A stretch of DNA of 64,000 bases from the NCBI GenBank assembly GCA_036365145.1, contig JAEOAD010002232.1:1619001-1683000 (forward strand), written 5' to 3'. Position numbers and translations under genes: made by a program. How positions within the stretch are numbered: position 1 is the stretch's first letter; each line of letters opens with the position of its first letter. The notes under the pieces are model-generated. The model saw nothing but the letters and a program-made list of their open reading frames with translations. It had not been told where the DNA came from and made no database searches. Positions 50,350 to 60,184 of the stretch are shown here, in pieces. Source of the stretch: Orientallactaga sibirica (Eukaryota; Chordata; Mammalia; Rodentia; Dipodidae).

Positions 50350-50584
50350 GGGGCTGGATAGATATGGCTTAGCAGTTAAGGCATTTGTCTGAAGCCTAAG
50401 GATGCATGTTTGGGTTTCCAGGTCCCATGTAAGCCAGACACATAAGATGACGGAAGCATGCAAAGTTGCACATGCTCATTAGGTGGTGCATGTGTCTGGA
50501 GTGCGACTGCAGTGGCTGGAAGCCCTGGCATGTCAATATTCTCTCTCTCATAAAAAATTACAAAACAAATAAAAAAATAAAATT
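50350..50584 (+). mobile_element. DIP-type SINE, plus strand
   Basis: GGGGCTGGATAGATATGGCT head, GATGACGGAAGCATGCAAAG middle intermediate between short and long types. AAAATTC flanks. Confidence 0.9.
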
Positions 50585-50675
50585 CTTTCAGGCTTAAATA
50601 ATTCAGATGATTATTTAACATGTATTTGTTTAAAAAATTAAAATCCTATCATTTGATTATTATTAGTATTTTATT

Positions 50676-50752
50676 GTTGCTTTTTTGAGATGGGTCTCAC
50701 TGTAGTCCAGGATGGCCTTGAACTCACAGTTATCTTCCTACCTCTTCCTCCC
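50676..50752 (-). mobile_element. B1 fragment, minus strand
   Basis: TTTTTTGAGATGGGTCTCAC ... CCTACCTCTTCCTCCC; the head half is missing. Confidence 0.75.
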
Positions 50753-50883
50753 TATCTTTTGATTTTTTTATGTATTGTGATAGTAGCTTAACCAATCAAC
50801 CCATGGCTGGTGGTAATGTTTCACGGCAGGCAGGAGTTGTATTCAGAGTTTGTAACATTATGTTTCGTAATAAGTAAAACTTG

Positions 50884-51023
50884 CCAGGTGTGGTGGTTCA
50901 TACCTTTAACCCCAGCACTTGGATGGCAGAGGTAGGAGGATCACCAAGAGTTTGAGGCCACCCTGAGACTATATAGTGTATTGTGTATTTCTGGTCGGCC
51001 TGAGCTAGAGTGAGACCCTACCT

Positions 51024-51057
<34 letters not shown>
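50884..51057 (+). mobile_element. B1 SINE, plus strand, ~32-nt poly(A)
   Basis: GCCAGGTGTGGTGGTTCATA to ACCCTACCTC followed by an unbroken A run of about 32. A short TATAGTGTATTGTGTATT duplication lies within the body. Confidence 0.93.
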
Positions 51058-51059
<2 letters not shown>

Positions 51060-51091
51060 GGAAAGCTCACTGTTTAAGCAATGAGTTCTGG

Positions 51092-51205
51092 AGCCAGGTA
51101 TTGGGGCACATGCCTATAATCCTAGCAGTTAGGAAGTAGCATCCAGAAGATTGTGAACTCAAGGTCAGCCTGGTTACATAGTGGGGAAATGTCTCAAAAA
51201 ATTGC
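51092..51205 (+). mobile_element. Old B1-like SINE, plus strand
   Basis: AGCCAGGTATTGGGGCACAT ... GGGGAAATGTCTCAAAAAA. Confidence 0.75.
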
Positions 51206-51212
51206 TATTTTT

Positions 51213-51385
51213 AGGCTGGAGACTTGCCTTAGCAGTTAAAGTACTTGCTTGCAAAGCCCAAGGATCTAGGTTAGATTCCCCAGCATCCATGTAAGCCAGA
51301 TGTGCAAGGTGGTGTATGTGTCCAGAGTTTGTTTGCAGTGGCTCGAGGCCCAAGCATACCTATTCTCTCTCTCAAATAAATTAAA
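51213..51385 (+). mobile_element. DIP-type SINE, plus strand
   Basis: AGGCTGGAGACTTGCCTTAG head, TC tail shortened, CAAATAAATTAAAAG. Confidence 0.88.
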
Positions 51386-51399
51386 AGTTGCATTTTCTT

Positions 51400-51541
51400 T
51401 TTCTTTTCTTTTTGTCCCCCGAGGTAGGGTCTCTCTCTCTAGCCCATGCCGGCCTAGAATTCACTATGTAGTTTCAGGGTAGCTCTCCTCCATCTGTTCC
51501 CAAGAGTTGGGATCAAAGGCATATAGCACTGTGCCTGTCTA
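51400..51541 (-). mobile_element. B1 SINE, minus strand (first at this site)
   Basis: CCCCCGAGGTAGGGTCTCTC to CACTGTGCCTGTCT, with an internal deletion. AAAAGTTGCATTTT lies at both ends. Confidence 0.9.
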
Positions 51542-51555
51542 AAAGTTGCATTTTT

Positions 51556-51714
51556 TTTTTTTCATTTTTCTGTTTTGAGGTAGGTTCTCACTCTAGCTCA
51601 GGCTGACCTAGATTTCACTCTTGTAGTCTCAGGGTGGCCTCTAACTCATGGTGATCCTCCTACCTCTGCCTCCTGAGTGCTGGGATTAAAGGCCTGCACC
51701 ACCACATCCGGCTG
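51556..51714 (-). mobile_element. B1 SINE, minus strand (second at this site)
   Basis: Poly(T), TTTTGAGGTAGGTTCTCACT to CACCACATCCGGCT, followed by a third partial copy of the target (GCATTTTCTT). Confidence 0.92.
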
Positions 51715-51875
51715 CATTTTCTTAATATAGAGGTTTGGATGCCTACTTTTTTCTCCCCCCCCCCCCAAGCAGTTCAAATAGATATCTGGTAGACAAAAAT
51801 ACCAGTTAATATTTTTGAGCATGGGAATTATAAAGACTAATGTGTTAAGTGATTAAATAAAAAAGAAATCTTTTA

Positions 51876-52062
51876 AAAAACATTTTTATATTTTAGAGAG
51901 AGAAAGAGATATGGGTACACCAGGGCCTCTTGCCTCTGCAAATGAACTCTGGTACACACACCACTTTGTTCATCTGGCTTTTACATGGGTACTGGGGGAT
52001 TGAACCTAGGCCAATGGCTTTGTAAGCAGGTGCTTTTAACCACTGAGCCATCTCTTCCGCCC
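51876..52062 (-). mobile_element. DIP-type SINE, minus strand
   Basis: TTTTAGAGAGAGAAAGAGAT tail, head CACTGAGCCATCTCTTCCGC. Confidence 0.9.
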
Positions 52063-52514
52063 AGAAATAAGCAGTCTTAATAAAAATGATTACAGCACAA
52101 GGCAGGAGTCACAGAGGAAAGTGTGAAGAGCTCTAGAGGCTTTGCCATCCTTAGCCACTTAACTGAGGTCAGCCACATGGCAAGAATATCTTCATTCGTG
52201 GATGGTGCTAAGTAAGGCTTATTTGATTGCATTTTAAATTTATTCTTACTTTGCATGAAACACAATTAAGTAAAATCCACTTCAAAGTCAGACAAACATG
52301 GAAGTAAGTACAATTGGAAAGTGTTGATGAGTGTTACTAAATTTTTAAAGAAGGAGTTGTATTTATCTTTAGAGTATAATTAGGGACAGCTTCTTTGGAA
52401 AACTGGTTGTTATTTGGTTAAACTGAATTTGTTGTGCTCTCTAAACCACAGCACTATTCTTAGCTATATTTCCTACAGGAGCTTGCACATATGTACTGGG
52501 GACATAAAACCATC
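52063..52514. other. Unique intron
   Basis: No feature recognised. Confidence 0.5.
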
Positions 52515-52640
52515 TGTAGTGCTGGTTGTGGTGGTACATACCTGTCCCCTCAGCACATGGGAGGCAGAGGCAGAGGCAGAAGGATCAGAAGCTCAAGGCC
52601 AGCCTGGCCTACATGAGACCCTATCTTAAACAAAAACAAA
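52515..52640 (+). mobile_element. Old B1-like SINE, plus strand
   Basis: GTGCTGGTTGTGGTGGTACA ... GAGACCCTATCTTAAAC, with a GGCAGA duplication. Confidence 0.8.
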
Positions 52641-53304
52641 CTAACTCCAAAAGAAATGATTATCATAAATTTTGTGAAATAATATTTGATAAGGAGGAAG
52701 CAACTTTACCTATCTTTAGTATAAAGGGGTTGACAGCAATAGTCTGTTATGAAAATAAAATACCATATTGCTTTATGCTTGAAAAGCTTGAGTCTTAGTA
52801 AAGAAAGATGTAACAAACCTAAGCTGTTAACTTTTATTAAAGCCAGTGTCTGACTTGGTCACACCAGGAAAGCAGGAAAACTGTTGCCCTAAAGCAACAA
52901 GTGAATTTTCTGGTTCTTTTGGCTGTGTGTGATTAATTGCACATGTTTTGAGGTATCCGCTGCTGGCATTCACAGGGAGGATGTTTTTACCAGTACTTCT
53001 GCCAGGTCTCATGTTGTTAACTAAACTCATTGGTTGACATTGGCACAGTTTTCCCCGTGCTAAGTGAAGGGGAGCACATAAAAGAAAAGGTGTAGAAAGC
53101 AACTAGATACCTCATCATCTCAGGTAAAGGGGCATAGTTTTGGGATACCACAAAAGCTTAATTTAACTGTAGTATGTGTGATCATGACAGGAGTTGCATC
53201 CTCCTACCTTTTATCTAACTCCATGGGCACAAGACGGTCCCTTTGGCAACTAAGTATAGTCTGTATGTGTTTGTTTATTTATGTATATATCTGTGCATTA
53301 TGAC
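52641..53304. other. Unique intron
   Basis: No repeat or exon recognised; the open frame in complement of 52827-53102 has no supporting context. Confidence 0.5.
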
Positions 53305-53435
53305 TCATGTGTTGAGATCAGAGGCTGACCTTGAATTCACTCTGTAGTTCCCAGGCTGGCCTCACCTTCACAGTGATCTTCCTACCTCGGTCTCCCAAGT
53401 GTTGGGATTAAAGGCATGTGCCACCATGCCTGGGC
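53305..53435 (-). mobile_element. Old B1-like SINE, minus strand
   Basis: GTGTTGAGATCAGAGGCTGA ... GCCACCATGCCTGGG. Confidence 0.78.
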
Positions 53436-53636
53436 TTAGATCCTCATTTCTATTTCCATGCCTTGTTGGTTTTTTGGTTTTTGACCCATTGATTTAAATT
53501 AGGGTTGTTTGCTTCATCATAGGTGAGAAGTTATTTACTGGAGAGGGGCTGTCTTCTAGTGCCAACACCATGAAATATACATGACTTCCCTCTCCCAGCA
53601 ATCATAAGTTTCCACTACTTGCTCAGGGAGGTAGGG

Positions 53637-54304
53637 TGTTGGGCATTGCTAAACACAGGCTGTGACTGTGAGGAAGCTGCCCTGGGCTGTTGGACATGGC
53701 CGGGGACCTTGGGCTGTGCAGGTTGCAGCTGGCCTTATTGTCAGGAACCTACTCTGGCGATGGAGCTGGCCCTTCCTCCTCAAGGTTGTAGTGTGCGCCA
53801 TCTTCGCCCAGAGTGGGCAGAACCTGCGGGCCCTGCCCCCTTATCCCAAAAGCACCTGACCATTCCATAGTCAGGCTTTGCCCCCCCCCACAGTTCCTGA
53901 CCTTGTGGCCAGCTGCCCAGGAGACCCTTATATACAGTCTCCCTGCAGCTGTAGCCATTCAATATGTGGCTGAAGTAACGTAGCTTTTCCTGCCACTTCT
54001 GTTATCTCCCTTCCAGCTTCTCCCTCACAACTTCTGCCTTCCAACACCATCCAATTAGATAGCAACCCATAAACCTATGTATCCAATCATCTTATAGTCT
54101 GTATGTGCCTTCTCAACCTTTCCCAAGTGTTTATAAACCCATTGCCCTTTGAATAAACGAGATCGTGCTATCCATCAGACTGTCTCCGGGTGGTTCATTG
54201 CCCATCACACTCACCCGCTCCAAGACTCTGCTTCCCCCCAACTCCTCCTGCATCCAGGACGTCAGTGGCCAATGACCCCCCCCCAGGAACAGCGAGGGCC
54301 CACA
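53637..54304 (+). mobile_element. Solo LTR, class II (betaretrovirus-like) ERV
   Basis: A 668-bp LTR running from TGTTGGGCATTGC to GAGGGCCCACA, with exact 6-bp target duplication GTAGGG at 53631-53636 and 54305-54310. It carries a TATA-like TTATAAA at about 54131 and polyadenylation signal AATAAA at 54152 spaced like U3/R. TG...CA ends plus a 6-bp duplication fit class II ERVs. Open frames at 53619-53870 and nearby lie within U3 and are not genes. It is a different family from the ERV at 58397, although both have AATAAACGAG. Confidence 0.9.
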
Positions 54305-54342
54305 GTAGGGGGTCTCATGAACCTCTCCCCTCATTTGTGATG

Positions 54343-54490
54343 ATTTTTTTTTGAGATAGGGTCTTGCTCTAGCCCTGGCTGGCCTAGGATTTACTCTGTA
54401 GTTTACAGTAGTAGTCCCAAACTCACAGAGATCCTCCTACCTCGGCCTCCCAAGTGCTGCGATTCAAGGTGTGTGCCACCAAACCTGGCT
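54343..54490 (-). mobile_element. B1 SINE, minus strand
   Basis: TTTTTTGAGATAGGGTCTTG to CCACCAAACCTGGCT. ATTTGTGATGA before and after is the target duplication. Confidence 0.93.
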
Positions 54491-54943
54491 ATTTGTGATG
54501 AATATTGCCAGGATTGCTCATGTGCAGGAAACCACATCTGCTGTGAATCCATGAGTATAATGGACTTATTCTACCCAGAAGACAGCATTGCAGCTCTACT
54601 TTCCTTCTTTCTGCACTTACATTCTTATATGTTATTAGGACTGAGCACAAACAAGTCACTTACTCTTGGTAACTTTGCCATCTATATACCTCTGAATTCA
54701 CCTCTACCCTTTGCGTAAAGAGACATATGTTCATGGCTGCAAGTGCTATCTTCCATCTATGGGAGCAAGCATAGATACCTAAAAGGTAGTTTGATCTGCT
54801 GTCCAATTAGCATACCCACACTATTGAGGTTACCCCCAAAGGAATAGGCCCCTAGCCACAGACATTTGGCCAGATTTACAGTACCAAGCTATGATTTCCC
54901 TCCTGTATAGTGGGCCTCAAGTCCAATCAGAAAGCAGTTGGTG
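54491..54943 (-). mobile_element. L1 3'UTR relic, minus strand
   Basis: Segments such as CAGAAGACAGCATTGCAGCT, ATTTCCCTCCTGTATAGTGG and CAATCAGAAAGCAGTTGG match, in complement, the L1 3'UTR class seen at 44980-45800 and the 3'UTR of murine L1 as I remember it. Truncated by SINEs at 54945. Confidence 0.75.
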
Positions 54944-54944
54944 G

Positions 54945-55155
54945 GGCTGGAGAGATAGCTCAGCAGTTTAGGCACTTGGTTGCAAAGCCTGATGACCCTG
55001 GTTCAATTCCCCAGTACCACGTAAAGCCAGATGCTCAAAGTGGCACATGAATCTGAAGTTCATTTGCAATGGCAAGAGGTCCTGCAATGCCCATTCTTTT
55101 TCTGCCTCTTTCCCTCTCTCAAGTAAATAAATAATAAAATAAAAATTTAAAAAAT
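54945..55155 (+). mobile_element. DIP-type SINE, plus strand
   Basis: GGGGCTGGAGAGATAGCTCA head, TC tail short, AAGTAAATAAATAATAAAAT. Confidence 0.93.
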
Positions 55156-55157
55156 AA

Positions 55158-55375
55158 GGGCTGGAGACATGGCTTAGCGGTTAAGGCATTTCTCTGCAAA
55201 GTCAAAGGATCTCGGTTTGGTTCTCCGGGACCCACGTAAGCTGGATGCACAAGGGGCGCATGCATCTGGAGTTTGTTTGTAGTGGCTGAAGGCCCTGGCA
55301 CACCCATTCTCTCTCAAATAAATAAATAAATAAATAAATAAAATATATTTTAAAAAGAAAAGAAAAGAACCCATA
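55158..55375 (+). mobile_element. DIP-type SINE, plus strand
   Basis: GGGCTGGAGACATGGCTTAG head, AAATAAATAAATAAATAAAT tail; abuts the previous DIP tail, i.e. inserted in its A-rich end. Confidence 0.94.
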
Positions 55376-56147
55376 CGAAGAGTAAGGGCTGGGGGGTGGT
55401 CCTCCTGGCTGGGCCTGGGCTGAGACTGCCAGGCCCAGCTGAGGGAAAAACTTGCCCACAGATGGAAGTTCCCAAGTGATCAGAGAGCCAGAGACTGCCC
55501 TCCCCTTGCAAAGGTATTTATAACTTTAGGGTAGTGGGCTGTCTTGGCCCCCTAAAGGACCAGCTAGTTGGTTAGGGCTAGGGGCTGTCTCAGGAAGAGT
55601 TTAGGTCTGGCACCAAGTTCTGGGGGCTGAACTTGACCAACCTATGAAACCTATGAAATACTGCCCTCCTAGGAGGGATCCTGACTCTGGAAAAACAGTT
55701 CTACAGAGCTAGGCAAAAGATAAAAAGTCAGATCTTGGATTTCTAGCAAGTGCAAACTTTCCTGCCCTTTTACCTTCAGAGGTCCAGTCACCCTAACTAC
55801 CCATCCCCCATTAGCTTTTCCTTTTTTGTTTCTGTATGGCATCTGCATGCTGGTTAACTGTCAGATTTATCATTCAGGTCCTTCCACTGGTGTCTTTACA
55901 GCTGTATCTAGTCTACTATGGAGCCCTTCCTTTGGAGTTACTAATGTCTCATGTGTAATGTGTGCACTAAAGTTGAATTCTTAATTGTACAACTGGATGC
56001 AGATATTAAGCGAGAGATCGAATAAGGTGAGGATTTATCATTGAATGCTGGGACTCGTAAAGTAAAAGCTGAGGGTTAATCATGAATCATTTTAGTTACA
56101 TTGTTTAGGAAGCTAATTGGGATGGGTTGAGGAAGGGAAATGGGGGT
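55376..56147. other. Unassigned GC-richer intron
   Basis: Includes an imperfect inverted repeat near 55390-55440 (GGCTGGGCCTGGGCTG ... CCAGGCCCAGCTG). Possibly part of an unrecognised LTR element; no gene. Confidence 0.4.
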
Positions 56148-56510
56148 CACTGTGATGTTTAATCTTGATTGTCAACCTAACTGGATTGAGATGAGAAACT
56201 CCTAAGAGTTTAGCAAAGGACACCTCTGGTATATCTGTGAGGATGTTTTCAGTGAGGATTAACTAAGGATGGGGGAGGCCTGTCCTGAATGTGGATGGCA
56301 CCTTCCCATTGTTTGGAGGCCTGGAAGGATTCAAATGAAAAGGAGGATGCCTGTTAGTGGCGGCATTCTCTCTTTCTACTTCCTGATCACCACAAAATGC
56401 TGCTTAGCTCTGCCATGATGGACTGAAATTAAAATTGCCCCCTCTGAGCTGTTTCAAGTATTTGTCACAGTGATGGATAGTAACAGGAAACTGACCAATA
56501 CAGTGTATAG
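56148..56510 (+). mobile_element. LTR-like old repeat, family unassigned
   Basis: TGTGATGTTTAATCTTGATT, GTCAACCTAACTGGATTGAG, GGGGGAGGCCTGTCCTGAA, ATGATGGACTGAAATTAAAA and TATTTGTCACAGTGATGGAT read like an ERVL-related LTR (compare 58082-58262). No target duplication found. Confidence 0.45.
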
Positions 56511-56632
56511 GCTGACAAGTAAGCAGCAAATGAAAATACGGCACCTAGGAAAGTGGTGCTTGTGTTTAAGCAGGAAACTGTCACATATGCTTGTCTTCTG
56601 TGGTAGGAGTGATTCAGTTTAGTTAAAATATT

Positions 56633-56780
56633 TAAGGCCTGTCAAAGTGGCATACACCTTTAATCCCAGCACTCAGGAGGCAGAGGTAGGAGGACTGCTG
56701 TGAGTTTGAGGTCAGCCTGGGACTGCAGGGTGAGTTCCAGGTTGTCCTGGGCTAGAGACCCTACCTTAGAAAACAAAACA
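56633..56780 (+). mobile_element. B1 SINE, plus strand
   Basis: AAGGCCTGTCAAAGTGGCAT to AGAGACCCTACCTTAGAAAAC. Confidence 0.9.
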
Positions 56781-56867
56781 TTTATTAAATGCTTACATTT
56801 TGTAGAACTTACAATTGTGTTAGTGATGGAGCAATGATGCTCCCAAGGATAAGAAAAGGGACATTTG

Positions 56868-57078
56868 GGCTGGAGGGATGGCTTCGAGGTTAAGGTGCTT
56901 GCCTGCAAAGCCAAAGGATCCAGGTTTGATTCTCCAAGACCCATGTAAGCCAGATGCACAAGGTGTCATTCATTTGCAATGGCTGGAGGCCCTGACACAC
57001 CCATATTCATTCCTTCCCTCCTTCCCTCCCTCTCTCCCTCTCTCAGATAAATAAAAATAAAAAATTTTTTTAAAAAAC
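56868..57078 (+). mobile_element. DIP-type SINE, plus strand
   Basis: GGGCTGGAGGGATGGCTTCG head, (CCCT)-rich tail, AGATAAATAAAAATAAAAAA. A short internal deletion occurs after CACAAGGTG. AAGAAAAGGG flanks. Confidence 0.93.
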
Positions 57079-57120
57079 AAGAAAAGGGGAATTTTCCTCT
57101 TATACAATAAGGGTAAAAGG

Positions 57121-57281
57121 GCCAGGCATGGTGGTACACGCCTTTAATCCCAGCACTCGGGAGGCAGAGGTGAGAGGATCACCTTGAGTTCAAGGCCACC
57201 TTGGAACAATACAGTGAATTCCAGGTCAGCCTGGGCTAGAGTGAGACCCTATCTCAAAAAAAAAAAAAAAAAAAAATAAGG
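57121..57281 (+). mobile_element. B1 SINE, plus strand
   Basis: GCCAGGCATGGTGGTACACG to GTGAGACCCTATCTC plus A run. AATAAGGGTAA flanks both sides. Confidence 0.94.
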
Positions 57282-57392
57282 GTAAGAGGTAGAGTATGTA
57301 CATGTATGTACATGTTATTGCAGGTAAGTAAGTGTGTAGACTTTAAGAGGGAAAGGAAGGTAGTTTTCTTCTGATTCAGTTATTAAAAAATG

Positions 57393-57577
57393 TTTTTTCT
57401 TTATTTTTACTTATTTATTTGACGAGGGGGGGGGGATGAATGAATAGGTGTACCAGGTCCTCCAGCCATTGCAAACGAACTCCAGGTGCATACTTCATCT
57501 GGCTTACATGGGTACTGAGGAGTCAAGCCTCAATCTGGGGTCCTTAGGCTTCACAGGCAAGTGCTTAACCTTTAAGC
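57393..57577 (-). mobile_element. DIP-type SINE, minus strand
   Basis: TTTACTTATTTATTTGACGA tail, G run, body shortened, ends AACCTTTAAGCCC. Confidence 0.85.
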
Positions 57578-57589
57578 CCTGATTCAATT

Positions 57590-57748
57590 TTTTTTTTTTT
57601 TTTTGGTTTTTCTAGGTAAGGTCTCTCTCTAGTTCAGGCTGACCTGGAGTTTACTCTGTATTCTCAGGGTGGCCTCGAACTCACAGTGATCCTCCTACCT
57701 CTGCCTCCCGAGTGCTGGGATTAAAGGAGTGTACCACCACACCCGGCT
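57590..57748 (-). mobile_element. B1 SINE, minus strand
   Basis: Poly(T), GGTTTTTCTAGGTAAGGTCT to ACCACACCCGGCT. CTGATTCAATTTTT flanks both ends. Confidence 0.95.
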
Positions 57749-58081
57749 CTGATTCAATTTTTGAGTCAAAATAGAGGTTAGATGATCAAAAAGTATTCTG
57801 AATGGACTGTGTATGGTCTGAAATAGCAAAATGAATAATATTTACTGGTTATTACATTTTTAATGAATTTTGAAATTCTTTGATGCTTTCACAATATAGC
57901 CTATTTATTCCTTACATTATAATGAAATAATTGTGTAGTAATATATGTGCAGATTATGTGTCCAAAAAAAATGAGGGTCAGATAATTCCTAGGCTCTCCA
58001 GTTGTGTGAAGAACATTCGAGATTCTAGTTAGTATTAGCACTCTTAAATGAATTGTGATAAATTGTTTATACTTGAAGTGC
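57749..58081. other. Unique AT-rich intron
   Basis: Nothing recognised. Confidence 0.5.
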
Positions 58082-58262
58082 TCATTAGATTGTCAACTTG
58101 ACAAGACCTAGAATCACCTGTGAATCAGCAGTTTCATCCAGATTCATTTAGCCACTGTGCCTGCCTGTGAGGAATTATCTTGACTAGGTTAATAAGGTGG
58201 GAAGACCCACCTTAACTGTGGGTGGCAACATCCCATGGGCTGATTTCTTGCACTCAGCAAAG
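58082..58262 (+). mobile_element. Rodent LTR-like repeat fragment, family unassigned
   Basis: ATTGTCAACTTGACAAGACC TAGAATCACC and GGTGGGAAGACCCACCTTAA CTGTGGGTGGCAAC segments are typical of an old widespread rodent repeat that I cannot name firmly. Confidence 0.5.
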
Positions 58263-58396
58263 TACTAAGAAGAAGTGGTATGTTCAGCACTGAGACATCT
58301 CTGTCAACCCTCCTGACTCAAGGACCATTGCTGAAGAGATGATACAAAGAATGTAAGAATCAAAGAATGAAAAGGAAGCCAGGCATGGTGGTGCAC

Positions 58397-58777
58397 TGTA
58401 TGGCACAATATAGGCCTGGTCGTAGCCAGACCGCATGGCAGAAGAAAACAGGAAGTGGCTTCTGTGGAAATGGCGTTCTGCGCAGGCTTGGTGCGACAAC
58501 AGTTATAGTCCCATGCTCGCGAGAGGCCTACTACGAGATGTCCTATCCAGAGACAGGCTGTCATTGGTCACAAAAAGGGGACCACCCCATACAAGGATTA
58601 GCCAGTCAGGCCCCTTAAAACCCACGTGCATTTTCCTAAATAAACGAGTTTGCGGAGTCTCGCTTCCTGCTTTCACCCAACTCCCAGAGTCTGTGTCGTG
58701 ACTCTGTGCTGCTCACCCCAACTCGGCAGAGACCCTACTGTCCCTCCTGAGCTGGACTTGGGGGGGGGACCGCAACA
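58397..58777 (+). mobile_element. ERV 5' LTR
   Basis: A 381-bp LTR beginning TGTATGGCACAATATAGGCC and ending GGACCGCAACA. The polyadenylation signal AATAAA is in CTAAATAAACGAGTTTGCGG near 58640; R/U5 follows with CACCCCAACTCGGCAGAGAC. Confidence 0.93.
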
Positions 58778-58779
58778 TC

Positions 58780-58797
58780 TGTCGCCTGAACAGGGAC
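58780..58797 (+). other. ERV primer-binding site (tRNA-Lys3-like)
   Basis: Two bases after the 5' LTR, 18 bases ending GAACAGGGAC match the tRNA-Lys3 type binding site with about two mismatches. Lys3 priming is used by MMTV-like and lentiviral elements. Confidence 0.85.
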
Positions 58798-58813
58798 CCT
58801 CTGCCCCATCGGC

Positions 58814-58998
58814 ATTGGTGAGACGCCTCCTCCTTGATCTTCAGTGAGTAGCCCTCTCGGCGTTTGGCAAGATGCCCCCTCCTTGATCTTTGGCAAGTAG
58901 CCCCCTCGGCGTCTGGCGAGACTCCCCGTTCTTGAACGTCCGGTGAGCAGCCCCCTTGGCGTTTGGCAAGACGCCCAGTTCTTCATCATTGGTGAGAA
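58814..58998 (+). repeat. ~49-bp tandem repeat in the ERV leader, about 3.7 units
   Basis: Units start at about 58814, 58863, 58912 and 58962. Each has the form TTGGCAAGAYGCCC ... TTGATC ... GGYRAGTAGCCCCCTCGGCG. Each unit holds GGTGAG/GGCAAG-like motifs twice. Confidence 0.88.
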
Positions 58999-59557
58999 AA
59001 GCCCCTTGCTGTTCCATGTGCTAACGGTTGCCTGTGGGTGAGCAGGCAGCCCCTTCCAACCCCCTTTTCCTTTGTTTGTCCCCCACCTTTTTTTTTCTCC
59101 TTTTATCTCCTTTTCTCCCAACTACCACTTCCCAGAAACTATTTCAGACAATTCTTCTTAGGCCATACTTGTTTGGTGCAGTGGGCCTATATTCGATGCT
59201 TTTCCTAGGCTTTATTTTAGCCATTCTATTTCACTGTATTCCTCCCCCTTCAAACACGCACTTCTCCTTAGCCACACCTTTGCCTTTTTTGCTTATTAAT
59301 GCCTTTTATGGTAATGCTATCTCCAACCAGCCATAAGTTCCTTTGCAACTCCTTTGATTACATTGAGCTGCTACCATAAAGGACACTCAGTGCTACTGAC
59401 TATGACGCTAGGGTGAACTCACGATAGTCACCCAGCAACCTGTCCTACCCTAGTCCTCTTCAGGCTCTCTAGTTGATTCTCGCTCGCCGGGACTGTTCAC
59501 ACGCCACAGAGCCACGCCCACTTGGCCCTCCCATGCCTTCTAGGCAACATCCTCATA

Positions 59558-59606
59558 TGTATGGTACAATACAGGTCTAGGCCCTAGCCAGACCTCATGC
59601 TAAAAG
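59558..59606 (+). repeat. Partial third LTR start inside the ERV
   Basis: TGTATGGTACAATACAGGTC followed by CCCTAGCCAGACCTCATG copies the first ~50 bases of the LTR with about 20% divergence, then loses similarity. Confidence 0.8.
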
Positions 59607-59805
59607 CCATACCAGGCCATACCCCTCGGGTTTTCTCACCAGGATGGCGGATAGCCCATGACGGGTAAGTTTCCATGAGATGGAACAACCTAAGACAGGC
59701 ACCGTCACATGTGATGATCCCTTGGGGCTTGGGTTCAACAATGGCTTGTCAAAAAGGAAACCATACCTCTCAGGGTTGCCAATAATAAAAACAAGAAGGA
59801 GGATA

Positions 59806-60184
59806 TGTATGGCACAATATAGGCCTGGTCCTAGCCAGACCGCATGGCAGAAGAAAGCAGGAAATGGCTTCTGTGGAAATGGCGTTCTGCACAGGCTTGG
59901 TGTGACAACAGGTATAGTCCCATGCTCGCGAGAAGCCTGCTACAAGATGTCCTATCTAGAGACAGGCTGTCATTGGTCACAAAAAGGGGACCATCCCATA
60001 CAAGGATTAGCCAGTCAGGCCCCTTAAAACCCACGTGCATTTTCCTAAATAAACGAGTTTGCGGAGTCTCGCTTCCTCCTTTCACCCAACTCCTGGAGTC
60101 TGTGTCGTGACTCTGCACTGCTCACCCCAACTCGGCAGAGACCCTACTGTCCCTCCTGAGCTGGCCTTGGGGGGGACCGCAACA
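59806..60184 (+). mobile_element. ERV 3' LTR
   Basis: A 379-bp LTR, TGTATGGCACAATATAGGCC to GGGACCGCAACA, with the same layout as the 5' LTR. It ends next to the target duplication GTGCAC. Confidence 0.93.

Larger units (their letters stand above)
58397..60184 (+). mobile_element. Internally deleted betaretrovirus-like ERV with two LTRs
   Basis: A 1,788-bp provirus with LTRs at 58397-58777 and 59806-60184, a primer-binding site at 58780-58797, a leader tandem repeat at 58814-58998, a non-coding interior and a purine-rich tract (AAGAAGGAGGATA) just before the 3' LTR. The exact 6-bp target duplication GTGCAC lies at 58391-58396 and 60185-60190. The 6-bp duplication and Lys-type primer site indicate class II (beta) ERV affinity. 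The interior is only 1,028 bp and no gag, pro, pol or env segment is recognisable, so it must have moved with helper proteins. The LTRs differ at about 17 positions (~4.5%) plus a G-run indel. Confidence 0.92.

Noticed and set aside
53619..53962. Cys/Trp-rich overlapping frames on both strands
   Set aside because: They lie across the start and U3 of a solo LTR defined by exact target duplications; GC-rich sequence keeps several frames open by chance.
59028..59336. 102-codon hydrophobic frame inside the ERV
   Set aside because: It has no ATG at its start, no retroviral motif and is in a pyrimidine-rich interior; hydrophobicity follows from T-rich composition.
58367..60118. Duplicated frames with similar peptides at 58367-58701 and 59680-60110
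   Set aside because: They are the two LTRs of one ERV, not a duplicated gene.
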